DNA from: Burkholderiaceae bacterium
Lineage (GTDB): Bacteria > Pseudomonadota > Gammaproteobacteria > Burkholderiales > Burkholderiaceae_E
Length of the DNA stretch: 64,000 nucleotides
Direction of reading: 5' to 3'
NCBI GenBank assembly: GCA_021166725.1
Contig: JAJPES010000063.1
Location: forward strand, 43,330 to 107,329
The notes beneath the pieces were generated by a model. The model saw nothing but the letters and a program-made list of their open reading frames with translations, had not been told where the DNA came from and searched no databases. How positions within the stretch are numbered: the first letter of the stretch is position 1; each line of letters starts with the position of its first letter. Positions 19,724 to 27,230 of the stretch are shown here, piece after piece. Made by a program: the position numbers and the translations under genes.

Positions 19724-20754
19724 GAGGCTCCTCCAGTGGACGTCGGTCGATCGAATTCGTCCGTGGCCGGTGCGCGCAGCAGCCCCATGTGCGAGAGCAT
19801 GCCGAGCAACCGCCCGAGTGTTTCGGAACGGTATCGCGCGAGGTCGACGCCGTCGAAATCGTGGAAACCCTTGCCGTCGCGCAGGCCGTTGCGCCCTTCG
19901 CGCATGTGCCGATCGACGATCGGCGGCGACGCATAGCGTTCGTCGCCCAGCGCCTGCGCCAGGTAGCGGCTCGCGTAGTACAGGATGTCGTTGCCGCCGT
20001 AGTCGATGAACTCGACGACACCCATGTTGGCGAAGCGAAAGCCCAGGCCGTAGCGCGTCGCGCGGTCGATCTCCTCGGCGCTCGCCACGCCCTGCTCGAT
20101 CATCCGCGCGGCCTCGTTCATGACCAGCGACTGGAGCCGCGGCACGATGTATCCCGGCGCGGCCTTGCAGTGCACCGGCACCTTGCCGATCGATTCGAGC
20201 AGCGCGTGCAGCGAGCGCAGCGCCTGCGGCGCAGTGTTCTGGTGCGCACTCAACTCGACCAGCGGGATCACGTGTGCGGGATTGAGCCAGTGCGCGTTGA
20301 GGAAGCGCTCGGGCCGTTCGACGAAGTCGGCCAGTTGCGTGACGAGGAAGGTCGAGGTCGTCGATGCGACGATCGCGTCGGCGCGGGCATGCGCGCCGAC
20401 GAAGCCGAGCGCTTCGCGCTTGGCGTCGAGCACTTCGGGCACGCCTTCGAAGACGAAGTCGGCATCGGCAAGCGCCTCGACCGCTTCGTCGCGTGCGGCG
20501 AAGCGCACTCGCCGCAACACCCGCGGGCGCAGCGAATCGTCGAAGGCGCCCCACGCCGACATCGCGGCAAGCGAAGCGTCGATCTCGGCGAACGCGTCCC
20601 GGCGCAGCGCCTCGGTGGCCGTGCTTTCGCGCGGCTTGAGGTCGACGAGCTGCACCTCGTGTCCTGCGTAGGCGAATGCGGTGGCGATGCCGCGTCCCAT
20701 GCGTCCCGCGCCCAGGGCTGCCACGCGGCTGCGGCGCGACGGGGCGACGTTCAT
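19720..20754 (-). CDS. 3-hydroxyacyl-CoA / L-gulonate / carnitine dehydrogenase-family NAD oxidoreductase
   Basis: A 344-residue NAD enzyme: VAALGAGRMGRGIATAFAYAG near residue 10, DADFVFEGVPEVLDAKREALG, STTSTFLVTQLAD, and the catalytic NAHWLNPAHVIPLVELS near 160 with the His-Asn-Pro and Glu of this superfamily. FRFANMGVVEFIDYGGNDILYY follows in the C-terminal helical domain. The HWxNP form is seen in L-gulonate and carnitine dehydrogenases as well as 3-hydroxybutyryl-CoA dehydrogenases, so the substrate may be a free hydroxy acid. It is translationally coupled to genes on both sides by ATGA overlaps. Confidence 0.85.
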   Translation of the reverse strand: MNVAPSRRSRVAALGAGRMGRGIATAFAYAGHEVQLVDLKPRESTATEALRRDAFAEIDASLAAMSAWGAFDDSLRPRVLRRVRFAARDEAVEALADADFVFEGVPEVLDAKREALGFVGAHARADAIVASTTSTFLVTQLADFVERPERFLNAHWLNPAHVIPLVELSAHQNTAPQALRSLHALLESIGKVPVHCKAAPGYIVPRLQSLVMNEAARMIEQGVASAEEIDRATRYGLGFRFANMGVVEFIDYGGNDILYYASRYLAQALGDERYASPPIVDRHMREGRNGLRDGKGFHDFDGVDLARYRSETLGRLLGMLSHMGLLRAPATDEFDRPTSTGGAS

Positions 20755-21830
20755 GCGGCGTTGCCGTTGCTCAGCAGTTCGCGCATCGATGGCCTGTCGA
20801 GCGACGCGAGTCCGAGCGCGGCGAGCGTGCGCGGGCCGCGATCGAGCGGCTCGCCGACCAGCGCCGAGGCGATCGACAGCAATCCGCGCGCGACCGGGCA
20901 GGCGACGCCCGCCCAATCGGCGACGGAGACGAGGAACGCGAGCCCGTAGGCGACGTCCTCGAGCATGTAGCGGTGGCTGCGCAGGTCGATGTGTTCGCGC
21001 CAGTCGCCGCTGTCGACGAGCTTGTCGTGCGCGTTGCCGTACATCCAGCGGTCGTTCTCGTAGTGGTCGGACAGCGGGAAATGCGGCGCGGCGTAGCCGA
21101 GCGCCTCGCGCAGCGCGATGCGTTCGCCGTCGAGCGCGTCGGTGACACGCCGGATCGCCGGCTGCGTGCCTTCGGCGTGGATGTCCCAGCGCTCGAAATG
21201 CTCGAGCGGACCTGCGTTCATCAGGATCAGCGGCGGGTGGATGACGGGGCCCGCGTTCATCAGCGCCGCCGACAACGCGTCCTCGACGGCCTCGATCGCC
21301 GGATACGCGCGCGCGATCGTGGCCAGTGCCTGTTCGCTGTCGGCGGCCGGGTAGACGCCGGTGGGCAGGCGCGTCGCGCGCGTCGTGATGGCGACTTCGG
21401 TCGGGCCGTGCTTGCGGGCGAGGTAGGGCAGCGTTCCGGTCTCGGCGAACGAAACGCGCGCGTGGCTGCCGGCGTCGCGAACGGCCTGCGCCATCGCGAA
21501 CGAGCCGAAGGTTCCGGGGGGCAGGTAGACGACCTGGCCGTCGCGCAGATGCGGGCCGACCGCGCGTGCGATGTCGGCCTGCGCGAAGGCCGGGCAGGGT
21601 GCAAGCACCAGTTCGGCGCCGCGCAGCGCTTCGCCTGCATCGGGCGTCGCGCATTCGATCCGCACGTCGCGTCGCCCGGCGTGATCGACCAGCGTGATGC
21701 GTGGCGACTCGATCAGCGGCGCCAACGCGCGCACGTCGCGGCGCCACAGCCGCACTTCGTGTCCCTGCTCGGCGAGATCGGCGGCGGCGGCGTGACTGCC
21801 GTTCCCGCCGCCCAGGACGGCGATGCGCAT
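20751..21830 (-). CDS. Octopine/nopaline dehydrogenase-family NAD(P) oxidoreductase
   Basis: A 359-residue protein: MRIAVLGGGNGSHAAAADLAEQGHEVRLW is the dinucleotide fold, QVVYLPPGTFGSFAMAQAV closes the N-terminal domain, and AGPVIHPPLILMNAGPLEHF near residue 190 is the His-containing signature of the opine dehydrogenase domain. These enzymes reductively couple amino acids to keto acids or split the resulting secondary amines. The start at 21830 is preferred over the ATG at 21848. It is the first gene of the leftward operon whose promoter region holds inverted repeat copy B. An opine-like or N-substituted amino acid intermediate would be consistent with HyuA/HyuB enzymes nearby. Confidence 0.82.
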   Translation of the reverse strand: MRIAVLGGGNGSHAAAADLAEQGHEVRLWRRDVRALAPLIESPRITLVDHAGRRDVRIECATPDAGEALRGAELVLAPCPAFAQADIARAVGPHLRDGQVVYLPPGTFGSFAMAQAVRDAGSHARVSFAETGTLPYLARKHGPTEVAITTRATRLPTGVYPAADSEQALATIARAYPAIEAVEDALSAALMNAGPVIHPPLILMNAGPLEHFERWDIHAEGTQPAIRRVTDALDGERIALREALGYAAPHFPLSDHYENDRWMYGNAHDKLVDSGDWREHIDLRSHRYMLEDVAYGLAFLVSVADWAGVACPVARGLLSIASALVGEPLDRGPRTLAALGLASLDRPSMRELLSNGNAA

Positions 21831-21888
21831 CAGTGCAAGCCTCGGCAATTCCGCCGTGCTGCAAGCACGACGGGCAGGTTTCGGCGGA

Positions 21889-21916
21889 TGGTACTAGACG
21901 AGAGTGTTTGGTACCA
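21889..21916. promoter_or_regulatory. Candidate TetR operator, copy B (TGGTAC-N16-GTACCA)
   Basis: The site lies in the 130-base gap between the CoA-transferase stop (21961) and the octopine-type dehydrogenase start (21830). It matches copy A at 3987-4014 in both half-sites, in spacer length and in flanking bases (GATGGTACT-N12-TTGGTACCA), while the central 12 bases differ, as expected for a conserved operator. It separates the 16-kb CoA operon from the leftward liv2/dehydrogenase operon, so the latter probably has its own TetR-controlled promoter here. Confidence 0.7.
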
Positions 21917-21960
21917 CATCATTTTTCCGCGGACTGCACGGTTGCGGCGTGGCGGATCGC

Positions 21961-23148
21961 TTACGCGGCCACGCCCTCGGCAACGAACGCTTCGATCTGC
22001 CCGCCGTCGTAGCCGGCCTCGGCGAGCACGCGGCGCGTGTCGGCGCCGTACTTCGGCGGGAACGGCAACTCGGTGCGTGCGCCCTCGATGTCGACCGCCA
22101 TCGGCTGCATGCGGATCGTTCGGCCGTCGGGCATCGTCGTGTGCGTCAGCCGATCGCGCAGTGCCGGCAGTTCGCGCACCTGCCGGATGTCGAGGATGCG
22201 CGTCGCCGGGATCTTCGCGTCCTGCAGGTCGGCGAGAATCTGCTCGACGGGGTGCTGCGCGGTGACCGACGCCATGTCGCGATGGATCGCCTCGCGCTCG
22301 CGGTGACGTCCCTCGTTCGTCGCGCGCACTTCGTTGGCCAGTGACGCGAACTTCGGAATCGCGGTCAGCCGGCGCCACTGCACGTCGCTGCCGATGGCGA
22401 GGTAGACGAAGCCGTCGCGTGCCGGATAGACGTTGGTCGGGATGAACTTGCGGTGCTCGTTGCCGGCGCGGGTGATCTCGTTGGGCGCGCAGTCGAAGTC
22501 GACCAGCGGCAGCACGGTGGTGAGCCACGAGGCCGCCGCCTGCAGCATCGAGACGTGGATCTCCGAGCCATGGCCGGTCTCGTGGCGTTCGAGCAGGGCG
22601 CGCATCACGTTCGCGTAGACCTCGTCGCCCGCCTTCAGGTCGATGACCGGTATGCCGGAGAGCATCGGCGGACCGTTCGGGTCGCCGGTGACCTCCATGT
22701 AGCCGGCCATCGCCTGCAGCACCGGATCGTAGCCCGGCGCTTCGGGGAAACGCGGGCCCATCGCCGAGATGCCGGCCCAGATCAGGTCGGGCTTCGCCGC
22801 GCGCAGCGTCGCCGGGTCGATGCCGAGCGACGCGTAGCGCGACGGGACCGTGTTGCAGCAGAAGACATCCACGTCGAGTTCGTGCAGCAACCGGCGCACG
22901 ATCTCGTGCGCGCGCGCGTCCTTCAGGTTCAGTGCGATCGCTTCCTTGCCGACGTTCGGCGCGATGAAATAGCTGCGCCTGTCGTCGTCGGCCACGCGCG
23001 AGCCGATGTAGCGGTTCGGATCACCCGGCAAGCCCCCGCCGCCGACCGACTCGATGCGGATGACTCGCCAGCCCAGTTGCGCGAAGCGCAGCGTCGCGTG
23101 CGGCAGCGACAGCGCCTGTTCCATCGAGAGGACGGTTCGACGCTTCAT
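21961..23148 (-). CDS. CaiB/BaiF-type (class III) CoA transferase
   Basis: A 395-residue protein of the family III CoA-transferase fold: [57 protein letters not shown], a variant catalytic-loop region [48 protein letters not shown] and [19 protein letters not shown]. The usual N-terminal phrase with G-x-V-L-E is altered to [16 protein letters not shown], so it is a divergent member. Such enzymes move CoA between carboxylic acids without ATP. It is the last gene of the 16-kb operon, 12 bases after the MoaD-like gene, and offers a second CoA-activation step beside the AMP-forming ligase. Confidence 0.88.
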   Translation of the reverse strand: MKRRTVLSMEQALSLPHATLRFAQLGWRVIRIESVGGGGLPGDPNRYIGSRVADDDRRSYFIAPNVGKEAIALNLKDARAHEIVRRLLHELDVDVFCCNTVPSRYASLGIDPATLRAAKPDLIWAGISAMGPRFPEAPGYDPVLQAMAGYMEVTGDPNGPPMLSGIPVIDLKAGDEVYANVMRALLERHETGHGSEIHVSMLQAAASWLTTVLPLVDFDCAPNEITRAGNEHRKFIPTNVYPARDGFVYLAIGSDVQWRRLTAIPKFASLANEVRATNEGRHREREAIHRDMASVTAQHPVEQILADLQDAKIPATRILDIRQVRELPALRDRLTHTTMPDGRTIRMQPMAVDIEGARTELPFPPKYGADTRRVLAEAGYDGGQIEAFVAEGVAA

Positions 23149-23160
23149 TTCTGTTTCAAT

Positions 23161-23412
23161 TCAGCCACCTGCGATCGGCGGGGTCAGCAGGACTTCGTCC
23201 TCGTCGTGCACCGGATAGCCGCGCTCCGCGTAGTGCGAGTTGACCGATACCAGCACGACGTCGATGAATTCGAACGCCTTGCGGAAGCGCTCGTCCTGCG
23301 TCGGCAGCCAGTCGAGCAGCATGCCGACGGTGCGGATCTCCTTCGGCAGGACGATCGTCTCGGAGTCGCAGCCCAGGCTGTCGCGCAACCAGGCGAAGTA
23401 CTTCAGTTTCAT
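23161..23412 (-). CDS. MoaD/ThiS-family small sulfur-carrier protein
   Basis: An 83-residue beta-grasp protein, MKLKYFAWLRDSLGCDSE at the start and DEDEVLLTPPIAGG at the end. The C-terminal Gly-Gly is the thiocarboxylate-bearing tail of MoaD, and the preceding DEVLLTPPIAG matches the family ending. MoaD donates sulfur to molybdopterin. Here it sits six bases after the molybdenum-binding subunit of a hydroxylase and far from any moaE or other cofactor gene, which suggests a dedicated carrier that supplies cofactor to this enzyme. A tungsten or thiamin-related role is less likely from context. Confidence 0.82.
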   Translation of the reverse strand: MKLKYFAWLRDSLGCDSETIVLPKEIRTVGMLLDWLPTQDERFRKAFEFIDVVLVSVNSHYAERGYPVHDEDEVLLTPPIAGG

Positions 23413-23418
23413 CTGCGC

Positions 23419-25782
23419 TCAAGCGGTCACGCCTTCGAGCGGGGTTACCGACGCGCCGGCGGCGGCCTGCATCTTCCGGTCGTGGATGGCGCGCGCGACC
23501 TTCTCCGGCGACATCGGCGGATCGAAGATGCGCACGCCGGCCGCGTTGTACAGCGCGTTGGCGACGGCCGGCGCGATGACGATCGTCGGCAGTTCGGAGA
23601 TGCCCTTGGCGCCGTACGGGCCCTCGGCGCAATCGCTTTCGATCAGGTGCATCTCGATCGGCGGCATTTCGGGCGCCGTGATCAGCTTGTAGTCGCGGAA
23701 GCACGCGTTCCTCAGGTGGCCGGCTTCGATGCGCATGTCCTCGCTCAACGCATAGCCCAGGCCGATCGCGATGCCGCCTTCGACCTGGCCTTCGAGTCCC
23801 ATCCGGTTGATCACGCGCCCGACGTCCTGCGCCACGGTGATCTTGTCGACCTTGATCTCGCCGGTGAGCGTATCCACGGTGATCTCTGCGACGTGCACCG
23901 CATGCGCATACGCCGCCGAATGGTCGGACACGTGCTTCGCGCCCTCGGGTTCGCTCTTCGGTTCGTAGTAGTCGGTGACCATCACCAGTTCGGGCTCGGC
24001 CTGGAAGTGCATCTGGCGCAGCAGGCGGTCGAGCTTGATCAGCGCAACGCCGTCGCGCTCGCGCACCACCGACCCTTCGCGCAGCTCGAGCCCCTCGACG
24101 GGTTCGTCGAGCATCCGCGCAGCCGCGTTCAGGATCTGCGCCTTCGCCTTGCGCGCCGCGCGGCGCGTTCCGTTGCCGGCGATGAAGGTCGTGCGCGACG
24201 CGTGTACGCCGACGTCCCATGGAGCGATGTCGGAGTCGTTGTTGACGATCGTCACGTGCTCGAGCGGCACGCCCAGTTCCTCGGCGACGATCAGCGTGAT
24301 GACGGCGTCGATGCCCTGGCCGATTTCCGATGCGCCGGTGATGACCGTGACGCGTGCGTAATCGTCCACCTTGAGAATGGTGCCGATGCCGTCGGACTTG
24401 TGGATCTTCGCGCCGCCGGCGTTGTGGATCGACGAGGCCAGCCCGATGCCCTTCTTGTAGCGGCCGGGCTGCTCGCGCTGCGCGGCGTACTCCTTGCGCT
24501 TGCGGCTGTAGTCGCTGGCTTCGGCGGCCGTCTGCAGGCACTGCGCAAAAGCGCTCTCGCGCAGGAACGATTGCTGCGGCGTGACTTCGCCGGATTTCTG
24601 CGCGTTCTTCAGGTGGAATTCGAGCGGGTCGATGTCGACCAGGTCGGCCAGCATGTCCATCTGCTGCGCGGTTGCCCAGGTGGTCTGCACGTTGCCGTAG
24701 CCGCGGAACGAACCGGCGTACGGATTGTTCGTGTAGATCGCCTGCGCCTTGAAGTCGACCACCGGTACGCGATAGTGGCCGGAGGTGGTGCGCATCATGA
24801 TGACCGGGATGGTCGGCCCCCAGGACGTGTACGCGCCGTTGTCGAGCAGCGCGTCGGCCGTGCGGAAGGTGAGCACGCCGTCGCGCGTGCAGCCGGTGCG
24901 CATGTGGATGATCGCCGCCTGGCGCGTCGGCGCGGCGCGGAACTCCTCCTCGCGCGTGTAGAGCACCTTCACCGGCCGGCCGGTCTTCTTCGCCAGCAGC
25001 GCGGCGATCGGTTCGTACGGGTAGACGTCGAGCTTGGAGCCGAAGGCACCGCCTACCGGCGGCTGGATCACCCGAATGTCGCCGGGACCGATGCCGAGCG
25101 CCGGCGCCAGGTCCATCTTGTAGTTGTACGGATACTGCGTCTGCGTCCAGATCGTCAGCTTGCCGTTGTGGTCGAAGTCGGCGATCGCGCACGACGTGCC
25201 CATGCAGCAGTGCGTGACGTGGTGCGGGCGGAACACGCTGTCGACGACGAAGTCGGATCTCGCCTCTGCCTCGGCCAGGTCGCCGTGCTGGAACTCGAAA
25301 TGCAGGCTGCGGTTGCCGGCGAAGTTGTCGTGGATCAGCGGTGCACCTTCGCGCGCGCCGTCCTCGGGCGTGAACACGCCCGGAAGGTCTTCGTACTCGA
25401 CGTCGATCAGTTCGAGTGCGCGGGCGGCGATCTCCTCGGTCTCGGCGGCGACGGCCGCGACCTCGTCATGCTCGCAGCGCACCTTGTCCTTGAGCGCGAC
25501 GTTGTCGCGTACGAAGCCGAATTTCAGGTCGGCGGCGTCCTTGCCGGTGAGCACCGCGTGCACACCGGGCAGCGCCAGCGCCGCCGTGGTGTCGATGCGC
25601 ACGATGCGCGCATGCGGCCGGCCGGCGAACAGCACCTTGCCGACGAGCATCTGAGGCAACACCATGTCGTTGATGTAGCGCGTCTTGCCGGTGGCCTTGT
25701 CGGGTGCGTCGGGCTTCCTGACGCGCCCGCCGATCAGGGTCTTCTTCGAAGCGATCGAAGCGGTATCGAACTTCTTGTCCAT
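23419..25782 (-). CDS. Xanthine-dehydrogenase-family molybdopterin-binding catalytic subunit
   Basis: A 787-residue large subunit. It has the N-terminal hammerhead domain (GKTRYINDMVLPQMLVGKVLFAGRPHARIVRID), PPVGGAFGSKLDVYPYEPIAALLAKKTGRPVK near 255, SFRGYGNVQTTWA near 340, GASEIGQGIDAVI near 465 and GAKGISELPTIVIAPAVANAL near 725 with the conserved catalytic-type Glu. The architecture matches 4-hydroxybenzoyl-CoA reductase, nicotinate/isoquinoline-type hydroxylases and carbon-monoxide-dehydrogenase-like enzymes. The start at 25782 follows a GGAGG site. With the two preceding subunits it forms an alpha-beta-gamma hydroxylase that would add or remove oxygen on an aromatic, heteroaromatic or CoA-bound substrate. 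Confidence 0.92.
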   Translation of the reverse strand: MDKKFDTASIASKKTLIGGRVRKPDAPDKATGKTRYINDMVLPQMLVGKVLFAGRPHARIVRIDTTAALALPGVHAVLTGKDAADLKFGFVRDNVALKDKVRCEHDEVAAVAAETEEIAARALELIDVEYEDLPGVFTPEDGAREGAPLIHDNFAGNRSLHFEFQHGDLAEAEARSDFVVDSVFRPHHVTHCCMGTSCAIADFDHNGKLTIWTQTQYPYNYKMDLAPALGIGPGDIRVIQPPVGGAFGSKLDVYPYEPIAALLAKKTGRPVKVLYTREEEFRAAPTRQAAIIHMRTGCTRDGVLTFRTADALLDNGAYTSWGPTIPVIMMRTTSGHYRVPVVDFKAQAIYTNNPYAGSFRGYGNVQTTWATAQQMDMLADLVDIDPLEFHLKNAQKSGEVTPQQSFLRESAFAQCLQTAAEASDYSRKRKEYAAQREQPGRYKKGIGLASSIHNAGGAKIHKSDGIGTILKVDDYARVTVITGASEIGQGIDAVITLIVAEELGVPLEHVTIVNNDSDIAPWDVGVHASRTTFIAGNGTRRAARKAKAQILNAAARMLDEPVEGLELREGSVVRERDGVALIKLDRLLRQMHFQAEPELVMVTDYYEPKSEPEGAKHVSDHSAAYAHAVHVAEITVDTLTGEIKVDKITVAQDVGRVINRMGLEGQVEGGIAIGLGYALSEDMRIEAGHLRNACFRDYKLITAPEMPPIEMHLIESDCAEGPYGAKGISELPTIVIAPAVANALYNAAGVRIFDPPMSPEKVARAIHDRKMQAAAGASVTPLEGVTA

Positions 25783-25829
25783 GGCTGGCCTCCGCGGAAT
25801 TCGAGCCAATCGGATGATCGAGGATGCGC

Positions 25830-26360
25830 TCAACCTTTGCGGCGCACGTCCGAGCCGTTACGGCGAGCCTCCGGCCTGTCACGGCGAGCTTCGCTCGCGG
25901 CCACGGCCTGCACGGCGTCGAGCACCTTCGTGTAGCCGGTGCAGCGGCACAGATTGCCTTCCAGGCCGCGCTGCGCTTCCTCGCGCGTGAGATTCGGGTC
26001 GTTCTCGATCAGGTAGTTCGCCTGCATGATCATGCCCGGCATGCAGAAGCCGCACTGCACGGCGCCGTGATCGACGAAGGCCTGCTGGACCGGGTGCAGG
26101 CCTTCGGGCGTGCGCAGTCCCTCGATCGTCACCACCTCGCGCCCGTCGCAATCCGCGGCATACATCAGGCAGCTGTTGACCGTCCTGCCGTCCACCTGGA
26201 TCGTGCACGCGCCGCATTCGCCTTCGCCGCACGCGTATTTGGTGCCGGTGAGGTCGAGGACGTCGCGCAGCATCGCCAGCGTCTTCATCGTCGCCGGGAT
26301 CTTCACGGACACTTCGCGGCCGTTGAGCCGGAAGCGGATTTCAGTCTCGACGCAGATCAT
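25830..26360 (-). CDS. [2Fe-2S] subunit of the molybdenum hydroxylase
   Basis: A 176-residue iron-sulfur subunit. The plant-type cluster is CGEGECGACTIQVDGRTVNSC near residues 44-64, and the second cluster is CGFCMPGMIM near 105 with CRCTG near 140, the full set of eight cysteines. It relays electrons from the molybdenum centre to the FAD subunit. The last residues (EARRDRPEARRNGSDVRRKG) are an Arg-rich tail beyond the family end and may be dispensable. The gene start lies within the 3' end of the FAD-subunit gene (20-base overlap), 47 bases before the large subunit. Confidence 0.94.
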   Translation of the reverse strand: MICVETEIRFRLNGREVSVKIPATMKTLAMLRDVLDLTGTKYACGEGECGACTIQVDGRTVNSCLMYAADCDGREVVTIEGLRTPEGLHPVQQAFVDHGAVQCGFCMPGMIMQANYLIENDPNLTREEAQRGLEGNLCRCTGYTKVLDAVQAVAASEARRDRPEARRNGSDVRRKG

Positions 26361-27225
26361 GGAGTACCTCTTCGACGAATACTCGAACGAGATGGCCGCG
26401 ATACCAGGCGCTGGCTCGCACGTCATCGATGGGCTTGGCGTCGTGCTCGCTCGCGGCCACCGCGGCGGCGACGGTTGCGGCAAGGCTCGATGCGTCGATC
26501 GGCTTGCCTTCGAGCGCCGCCTCCAGGTGACGCGCGCGCAAGGGAGTCGGCGCGACCGACCCCATCGCCACGCGCACGTTGCTCAGGCGATCGCCTGCAA
26601 CGCGCGCACCGAGCGCCAGCGACACCGTGGAGATTTCGAGAGCGGGACGTGGACCCGACTTGCGGAACCGGCACGCGAAATCGCCCGCCGGCCGATCGAA
26701 CACGACGGCGGTCAGCAGCTCTTCGGCACGCTTGACGCTCTTGCCCGGGCCGACGAAGAAGCGTTCCAGCGGCACCCGGCGCGTCTGCACGGCGCCGTCA
26801 CGCCAGCACGCGAGTTCCACCGAAGCGTCGAGCACCAGCAGCGGGGGGCTCAGGTCTCCGGCCGGAGAGGCGTTGCACAGGTTGCCGCCAACCGATGCCG
26901 CGTTGCGGATCTGCTCGCTGGCGAAGTGCTCGGCCGACTCGACGAGCGCCGGCGCGATTTCGGCCAGCGCCGCGCTGCGGCGGATCTCGCTGACGGTGGT
27001 GGTGGCGCCGATGCGGATTTCGCGGCCTTCGGTGTCGATGCCGCCGAGTGCTTCGATGCGCCGAAGGTTCAGCAGCGTCGCTGCATAGCGACGTGCGCCG
27101 GATTCGGTCTGCGGCGAGAGGTCGGTGCCGCCGCAGAACAGCGTCGCGTTGCCCTCGGCCATCGCCTGCAGGGCCTCGTCGACGCTGCGCGGCGCGAGGT
27201 AATGGGTGATTGTCTGCATGTCCAT
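26341..27225 (-). CDS. FAD-binding subunit of the molybdenum hydroxylase
   Basis: A 294-residue medium subunit: YLAPRSVDEALQAMAEGNATLFCGGTDLSP gives the first FAD motif near residue 32, EIRIGATTTVSEI and AEHFASEQIRNAASVGGNLCNASPAGDLSPPLLVLDA give the second. PRPALEISTVSLAL marks the C-terminal domain. Its length fits CoxM-like subunits and leaves no room for the extra [4Fe-4S]-binding insertion of 4-hydroxybenzoyl-CoA reductase HcrB, so the enzyme is more likely an ordinary hydroxylase than a dehydroxylating reductase. It begins five bases after the mutase large-subunit gene. Confidence 0.92.
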   Translation of the reverse strand: MDMQTITHYLAPRSVDEALQAMAEGNATLFCGGTDLSPQTESGARRYAATLLNLRRIEALGGIDTEGREIRIGATTTVSEIRRSAALAEIAPALVESAEHFASEQIRNAASVGGNLCNASPAGDLSPPLLVLDASVELACWRDGAVQTRRVPLERFFVGPGKSVKRAEELLTAVVFDRPAGDFACRFRKSGPRPALEISTVSLALGARVAGDRLSNVRVAMGSVAPTPLRARHLEAALEGKPIDASSLAATVAAAVAASEHDAKPIDDVRASAWYRGHLVRVFVEEVLHDLRRD

Positions 27226-27230
27226 GTCAG

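Noticed and set aside
23419-27225. 4-hydroxybenzoyl-CoA reductase
   Set aside because: The FAD subunit is 294 residues and lacks the extra Cys-bearing insertion expected for the additional [4Fe-4S] cluster, so a generic Mo hydroxylase is the safer call.
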